A stretch of 64,000 nucleotides of DNA from Plazaster borealis (lineage: Eukaryota; Echinodermata; Asteroidea; Forcipulatida; Labidiasteridae): assembly GCA_021014325.1 (NCBI GenBank), contig CM037460.1:19429044-19493043 (forward strand), read 5' to 3'. Numbering within the stretch: position 1 is the first letter of the stretch; every line of letters begins with the position of its first letter. A program made the position numbers and the translations under genes. The notes beneath the pieces are model-generated. The model searched no databases, was not told the origin of the DNA, and saw only the letters and a program-made list of their open reading frames with translations. Positions 28,401-37,400 of the stretch are shown piece by piece.

Positions 28401-31400
28401 TCCATGCCCTTTTTGAGATCAAAATTAAGCTTTCATATCGGCAATAAACGGCACAAGTTTTTGACAGAATACACAATTACAAAGTACAGTGTAAACATTT
28501 ACATGCAGGCCTGAAGCAAAATGGCTCTAATGCCCTGGGCTATTGCCTTGGTCCCCCTTGAACAGTTCCAGTACAAATTTAACTTTCCCTTGAAAAAAAG
28601 CCTTGAAAAGGCAGGAAAAAATCTACAAGACAACAGGGCTTGTAGCTCAAAACTTTTACTGGACTAAACAATTTGTGACAAGAATTGTGAATCAATATGA
28701 GAAAAAAAAACTACCTACACTTCAACTATTTTTATTTGATCTTATGGGTGATACTTTCATACTCAACAGATTGAAAGATATCTATCGGACTAAAAATCAA
28801 CGTTTGAACATAATGAGTTTAATTAAAGATGAGGTTAGGTATTATTATTTAAAAACACAAGACCGCCGGACATGTCCGGTCCTAAATTTACTAGCCCGAG
28901 TTTACAAGAACGAAGCACCAGACCTATACATGATGTATCCTACATGCACCACAATTGCGATGAACAACTGTAGTTTCATCCTTCACACTTCATTTGAGAT
29001 CTTCAAAATATCATAGTGCACCCCGTATTGATGGAGTAAAATTAGATTAGGATTTTTTATCTCCAAACATATTACCGGGAATTTGTGACGTCCCAACGAA
29101 TTATTCTTGGTATTTGTCAAATCTGTTTTCCCAATCAAAAAAAAAAGATTTGATCCCACTTCTGGACTTAATATGAAAAACATGATTGTAAATCAATCAA
29201 ATAAAAACGGGATAATCTCATTATTTATTATCTAGTGGATTTTTTTTCTTCAAGTTTTTCTTCAGCTTGGTGTAGAGTATCTTGGATTGGCCTCGGTGGT
29301 ACCTGAGGCCGTGCCATGTTTTGGACACACATGACTTGCCACAGCTCAATATTTTATGCTCGTGGTACACACGTACAGCGGGAACATGTGTAGAACTTAA
29401 TGTAAATCAGGTAAAAACCTGAGAATTTGGTGTCAGAATTTTGGAGAGATGCCACCTTTTCAAAGTGAATTTGATTTGTTTTCAGTGTGTGTTTTTAACG
29501 TTAAGAAGGTGGGAATTAAATTGATGTACACGTGCGTGTCTTGTAAACAGTACAGTATGTAAAATAATTCCTGCAATAAAACATGCATTCATTCTCTCTC
29601 TTTCTTTTATGTGACTTTAAGGTTGATTGGTAACAATACAAACAAATATTAATAACATGTTTTTTAAAATAAAATAAATAAAGGGGGGGGAAACAAAGTT
29701 TTTAAAAGTTCATTTTGTAGACCCTTAATATTTAGTGTGGATAGCCACCTGCCACTCAGATCAATCAAACCTAATATGGGGTCTGAAAATTGTACAGAGG
29801 ACTCTTGAGTCCATTCATTTCATTGCCCTAATCACATGATTCATGACCTTGATGCCCCTCCATGAAACGGCCCAATCTCGATCTGAAGTGTTGCCCCATA
29901 ATTATATGAATGAAATTCCAAGACTTCTAACCCAGCCTGGAACAGAAGATAGTCTGACCTTTGATTTCTATAGCACTGATATTGCTCTTGAATATAGTAA
30001 CAACTTATTTGGTGATTTTGTGGGGTTTTTTAAAGAAATTCACAGTATTAATCAAATTTAATAGGGCATGAATGTAAGTTTTGCATCAGGGATAAAGAAT
30101 ATTATTTGTTTTTTACCCTAACACTGATGTGTTTTAAGCACTGTATACTCAGAATTTTACCAAAGTCTTGTGAAAAGAATTCACAGGCATATCACTCGGG
30201 AGGGATTCGAACCCACGACCTTTGCCCTGCTAAAGCAGATGTCTTACCACCAGACCACCGAGCTAGCCCGGTGCCTAGAGGCAGTTCGAATCCGATATTT
30301 TTATCAGCGGTACTGCAATGTTGTAATAGATGTTAATTTTGCATCAAGGATATGATTCGAACTGCTTCTAGCCAACGGGCTAGCTCGGTGGTCTAGTAGC
30401 AAGACATATGCTCTAGCATGGCAAAGGTTGTGGGTTCCAATCCCACTTGTAGAGTAATATAGTCTTATGGAATTTTTTCACAGGACTCAGAAAAGTACTG
30501 AGTATACAGTGCTTAAACAGCTACTTGAGCAGAATTTTTTTAACGAGAATGCATTTTAAACTTGTTTATAATGTGTTTATTAATTAATGTAATTTTGATA
30601 ATTTGACGAGTCTCAATTTTTCGTAATTGTTGATTAGGCCCCAACCTCAAGGTTTTGAAAAACTAGCTACACTTCTGCCGTTGACGGCGTGCGTCAAAAT
30701 GACAATACTTTGTTGGAGGTTGCTTTGTTATACCTCCATGTTGCAACAAAGCGCCTAGATACAAAAAACGGAGCTCCCACAAATGACGTAACATGAGTGT
30801 GATGAACTTCCTTTAACATAAATTCCAACCGAATAACTCTGCGGAACTACCGTGAGTCTCCATAACACGTCAAAATTACCAGCGACTTAAATTTAATCAG
30901 GGTTTACATAGACGCTCACAAGATACTGAGCAAACGACAGGTGTATGAATATATTCTCGTAAAAGTCTACACCACGCTAGACATGACGCGGAACTTACTT
31001 ACCCAGGTTCAATAAATCGGCCACCAAGTTCATTTCCCATCAGTTCTACTTCTTTGACAAGTCTCAGTCCTACCCCCACACACTTCTCCATCTATTTTGA
31101 TTGATGCAACTAATGTTGTCGTTGGAGCTACAGGAACTGTCAATGGCCATCCCGCGAACCCATTTTTCATTGAGCAAATAAGGCTTAAAGGGAAAGTATA
31201 CCTTTGGTTTTTTGAACCGTTCGGTTGTTTTAATCCTAAAACAGGTACCGCCTGATTTCATTTCTCGGGAAGGTTAGTCAAACCATCTAATGTATTCTAA
31301 AGTTCGATTCTAAACTGAAGAATTTGTTTTTCCGATAAAACTGCAACAGTTAATATGAAGTTGATGTTAAAGTGTCCCTCAATTTTGTTTTTTCTTATTG

Positions 31401-34400
31401 ACATTTGGCTTTTGGCGATGCCCAACAGGTTTTAGAGTTGGAAGAGCTTTATAGTCGGAAGAACTTTGGAGTTTCGAAGTTAGTACAAAATATTTTCAAA
31501 ATACAAAAACTTGCGTCCCAGCCTGATACATGTAATCCTCTCTTATTACTGATCACAACAATATTTTATGTGAACACACGTCAGTCTGACATGTTTTGGA
31601 ATTATTTTCTTCTTTTTTTAAGGAAAGAAAAAATCAGAAGAAAGGTTCTACGCAGCTGGCAGAATCAGTCCTTTTATTATTATTTTTAACATTTATTTAT
31701 TTTTAATTTTTTGTTGGGGGGGCAAGCGGGGCAATGACATAATTTGGGGGGTCTTTTGGTGTATCTAATTTATTCAACTGTGTCTTTTTTCCAATCTCAT
31801 TTGGGGGGGGGGGGCAAGGGTTACGCCGCTGGTTCTTAGAACCCTGAAACAGAGGGAAAAGGGGGGGGTCTTCTCAAACACAGGGGGTTGTTATTTTGAT
31901 TCTTGTTTTAATTTTGAGTAGAGATGATTCCGTCAGCCATCTTTGTTTGATTCTCCACTACAAAAAAGATAACGAAAGTACAAAGTTAATAAAACAGGCA
32001 TCGGACTAATTTTTACTTCAAGCCTCAGGTTGGTTCCAATCACATGACAGCTCACACTTTAATGAAGTCCCAAGAAGCATAACTTGAACCTCACAATCCA
32101 TGCCGTCGCCCCATCCACATCAACATGTATGAGCTGTTTAACTAATTAATTATGACAATTACCCCATGCATAAGATATCCAGTTTAACATCTTCAGTCAC
32201 GCAAGTCTCCTCGGCCAAAAAAAAAAGTTGTGATCACCGCTCACCAATGTCACAACATATCAGCCCTCACAGCGGGCTACCGTCTTAGAAGAAAAAAAAC
32301 GACCAATCAGCATTAAGAGTCATCTCAACCAATTAAAAATCATATCTGATGTAATTAAAATGTAAGCTCGGCGACTGGAGACAACAGGGTGGCAAGGGGG
32401 GGGATGGTTGGAAATGTCACGCGAGAAATAAGTAATGAGGTATGGGGATTTTATCGTTAATACATACATGAACTTGTATGTTATACTATAGTAAACCAGG
32501 ACCAACATCACAGCTGGCATTAAGTGACAAAAGTAATCATCGCCTGAGAAGCCCGACGACTTTCAAGTACACAACAAAAACTTGGGAAGTGAGAAGCTAT
32601 TCCCCTCTGAACATAGACCACCAGTAAGGGTCTCGTTAAAAGAGGTTTGCTGAAAATGTCAGAGGCCCTCCACGGTAATTTCAACAATTGCTCGGTCAAT
32701 CGCCTTATCACTAATCTCCCTCTTTATGTTTAAAAAAAAACGGTTCTGTGGTCTGGATTCAAAAGGCGGGTAAGTGTCACCTTAACATTTAAATTTTTGC
32801 AAAAGTTGTGGGTTCGAATCCCACCCGAGTGATTTGGAAAAAGTACTGAGTATACAGTGCTTTAATACAAATCGGTGTAAGGGTAAAAACAAATTATATT
32901 CTTTATCCCAGATGCAAAGTTAACATCTAATAAATCAAACCTAGGGTTCCAAACTATCCCACTGGACAAGTGGCAGAATACTACAAAAATAGCCGCTGGA
33001 CCACCCGGGCCGGAACTCGCCAAACCAAACAAGTCCAAGGCTTGTGTTTTTCTTTCGAACATGTCCCTGTTGAACTTGGATGGGACGTGAAAGTCGCTTA
33101 TCATAACAGAGGAGGGGATTGCCCCAGTGTTTGTATCGGCTGCACAATGCGCCCTCTCTTTCAGCTGCGCATTTGAACATGTATTCATAGAATGGAATTA
33201 CATGTAGCACAATATTTGTGCAGCAAAATAAATGACTTAAGTTTATTTATCTATTTAATTTATTCAATACATGGCCATTTTTAACTCGGCATTATCTGTA
33301 TCAGCAATCTACAGTACCAGGCCTGGAAATTCAAATTTGAGAGGACAAGGCCATTTTCATTTTACAAAGGGCACTTCCATTGGAAAATCTTAAAGTCTTT
33401 GGGAAACTTCTGAAGGGGCACCAAGGCCAAGACCAGGGCACAATTTCATAGAACTGCTTAAGCACAAAAAGTAGCTAAGCACAACAAAATCATGCTTACC
33501 AGAACAGGGTTACCAGCCAAAATACAATGTCACATGTACAATTTGTGACTGGTATCCTGCTCATTTCTGCTAAGCAGAAAATTGTTAAGCAATATTTTCT
33601 GCTTAAGCAGCTCTATGAAGTTGGGCCCTGGGGCAACAGAGGCCATGACCGCCATTTAATTCCAGGCCTGTCCATGTAGTACTTTACACCAAAACTCTTC
33701 AAAATTAAAATTTGGATGATTTGGGGGGAGGGGATAGAGGCATGTTTGATATTCACCAACATAAGGACAGCAATGGGGATCTGAACCAACTCATATCGGT
33801 TGATCTTTAAGAGTTGGGGGCAGTTACTGAGTTAGGATCAAAACACTTCCTCATTGGTGTCATGGCCGAGAGCGGTTTAGTGCATCGGTCTCAAGTTCTG
33901 GTTGCCGAGTCATCAGGGTGTGGGTTCGAATCCCGGTCAGGACACTTGTGTACTTGAGCAAGACACTTAACTACAATTTCTTCTCTTCACCCGGGGGTAT
34001 AAATGGGAACCTGTGAAGGCACAGATTGTTCTTGTGATTGATTTAGCTTGGTGCGCTACATTACTTGGCAGCACCGGTTGTATACTCCCCAGGGAGCTGA
34101 GATGGTCTAAGGAATGAAATAAATGGCCTAGTGACCAGGGGTAATAACTCTTTGGAATTGCACTACATAATATGTACATAAGAGTTTATATTTTTTGATT
34201 TGGGGGATTTGAGGCTGTTTCGTGCTAAGAGTACGCAGGGTTTGCCCTTCACTTTTTTAGTGACTATCCAGAAGGATCAGTAACTAACAGCTTGTCATTT
34301 CACGAGTCTGCCACACTTTTCATTGGTCAAAATTTCAAATGAAATAGGGATGCTTTTCAACACTGAACTAAACAGCCGGACCGCTTGGAGTGTGACTGGT

Positions 34401-37400
34401 CCTCATTTGTTTTTAACTAGCATTTGGCCAGGGAACTACTTATAAGGCAGATTGCAGATTGGGTTAAAGGTCATCAAATTTCCATAAATTAACAGTTATC
34501 TTTCCGAACAATACAGTCTACAAAATTACACATTACCAAAGTCTGACCTTTTTATTCAGGGTCGATGCCTTTCACAGTTCTTTTCTTGGACTTCTCTCAT
34601 CCATCCAATTAAAAAACAAATTCAAGGTCCTGTCAGGAACAACTTGATTTGTACTTATTACATCTGCAATGATGCAAAGGTAAATGCCACGAAGGAAAGG
34701 TTCAGATCAAATCAATCTCATTTAATTATTATTAATATTCTTTGGGGGTTTTTTTTTTTTACTTTTTGCAATTAACTATACCCTTTGAAAACAATAGGGA
34801 TCACTTAAAATAGGGCCTACATGTATATGTGTCTTACATATTACTTCAAATAATTTCCTGTTTTTGAATATCAAATCATAAGGTATAAATATTTTTAGGA
34901 ATAAAAAAGAAAACTTAAGTGAAATTAATAATGGTATGGCATGTGTTTTGTCCTGTTCCAACCCTTTTTCCCACAGACGAACATGGTTTGTATTATGTAT
35001 CAAGCAGGGTTCTCCCTATGCACAAGCCAGCGTATCGGGTTGATACGCGATTTGCGAGCCGATACGCGCAAATTTCTGCCAATACAAAAAGAAAAGAAAA
35101 AAAACTTGTTTCATCGGCCAAACTTAAAATATTTGGGTCCAGAATGCCCCACGGTTTTGAAAAAACCTGGGGAGAACCCTGTTAAAGAATGAAAAGTTAT
35201 AAAAAACTGATTTTATCAATCTTCTCGGTCTGGAAATTATGTCATAGTCCGATGTTATATTTTAGTTCAGTAAATGTAGATAACATCAATTAACTCTTTT
35301 TAAGGTTTGGTCATGGCAAGAGAGCATACGGCCATGTCTGACTTAGAGCTATCTATAGCTGTGGCTTGATTGCCAAGGTAACATGCCTTGAAGTAGGCTG
35401 CAGTTGGCAACACCCTTAGCAACAGCCTTAGCAACAGCCTTGGCAACAGCCTTGGCAACAGCGGCAGCCACAGCCGCCAATACAGGCACGTCCTACATTT
35501 TCATTCCCTGTTGTTTTTGGCAACTTCACTGCTTTCAAGAAAATCTAAAGGCTCGGGGTATCAATTAAAAAATCTTGAAAATCAGAAACCAAAATAAATA
35601 AAATCAAAGGTCTGATGCTGTATTTTTCTCCTGTCTGTGACATTTGTCTTACATTTTTCATCACATAATAGGACCAACTTCATAGAGCTGCTTTAAAGCT
35701 TAAAATATTGCTTTAAAATTTCTGCTAAGCAAAAATGAGCAGAATACCAGTCACAAATGTAACACATGTGACATGGTATTTCGGCTGGTAACCTTATTCT
35801 GGTAAGCATAATATTGTTGTGCTTAGCAACTTTTCGTACTTAACTAGAACAATGTTTAACTGATTACAATTTTAAAAGGCTGACCTACATGATGATGGCA
35901 ATACTTTTTCAGGCCATTTAATAACAATCTTACTGATTTTTCTAAGGGCAGAATAAGTTCAGCAAACTTTCAAATCCAACCTCAAAAGTTGTGCCAATAT
36001 TAAAAAGTGGACGTGTAATCCTATGACCAAATACTGGGCATTTGATGATCATTTGCATTAGAAAAGGTTACAGTTCACCGCACATGACAAAAGGGAAAGG
36101 GTGGAGAGTGTGTGTGCAGAAGGAACAGCCCACTCCCGTGGATGCATAATTCATGTCATCAAACTGGGGCCAGAAGGCAAGGGGAAATAGTCTGATGCCT
36201 TTATGATTAGCGACTTAAGCTTGTCATGGTGAATGCGGGAGACCAGACTATGATGTTAACCATCAAGTTCGATGGCATTGTACTTCATAGGGTTAGGTTT
36301 GTCATGCACTGCTGTTGGAGACTTCAGCCCAAAGTACACGATGTGTTTACTAACTCTGTAGTCCACAAATAATTCATGAGTTTGAAAAAGCTTTGGGAAT
36401 GTAAATTGGATTAAATTTATAAAGTTTACACAGTTAAACACTCAGCTATCATGTCGTCAATGAACTACATACATGTACTGTAGTTTAGGTATCAGTTTTG
36501 AATACAACCAATTACATAACATAGGGTATGCAACCTGTAAAAGGGAAAATACTAATAACAGGGGGGGTGTTTTTGTTTTAATTTGTTTTTAATTGTTAAA
36601 TTTAATTCTCATTAAGAAAACTCACCAGACAACCAACAGGTCAGATTAAAATCAAACTCAGTAAAAAAAAATAGTAACGTTAAAAATGAAAACGCTGAAA
36701 ACAGGATTTTGAGTTATACTAGGACTTTTGATCAATGATATCCGGCTTATTTTGATTGCGGCAATCCAAATAAACAACAGTGATCTTGGTAGTCTTTAAG
36801 CGCGATTTTCTCGAATCTGACAATATTTTAGACAGAAATGTTTCTCTGGAAGAGACCTTGGCCCAATTTCATGGCTCTGCTTACCGCAGAATTTTGCGCT
36901 TAAGGAGCCCTTGTAACACTTTAATTCTATGGTATTTAAGCGCAGAATTCTGGGTAAGCAGAGCCATGAAATTGGGCACTGGCCCAATTTCACACAGCTG
37001 CTTAAGCACAAAAAGTAGCTAAGCACAAAACATTTCTGCTTGGCAGAATAGGGTTACCAGCCTAAATCCCATCTCACATACACAATCTGTGACTGGTATT
37101 CCGCTTATTTTTGCTTAGCATAAATCTGTAAGCAATATGTTCTGCTTAAGCAGCTCTATAAAATGGGGCCCTGGTATGGGTGTGACCTTTACAATCAGTG
37201 AGCTGTAATATTTAAAATTAATAAATTTATTTTTCAAGTTTAGGCCTACACCACTCACACTGTACTTTGTGTTTTATCAATTAGACTAAGACAACACCTT
37301 GTTGATGAGTGGTTTAATGCTAGCACTAGCAGCAGCTGTCGATACTGAATAGTAGATTTCCTCGGTGTATGAAACATATGAAAAATGGATATTTAAATTT

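Noticed and set aside
28603..29016. 137-codon open frame
   Set aside because: It runs through a CAGGGCTCGAA-family transposon copy and has no protein resemblance.
31185..31370. Possible further TTAA-flanked element (TTAAAGGGAAAGTATACC ...)
   Set aside because: The left end resembles the TTAA families, but no matching inverted right end was found.
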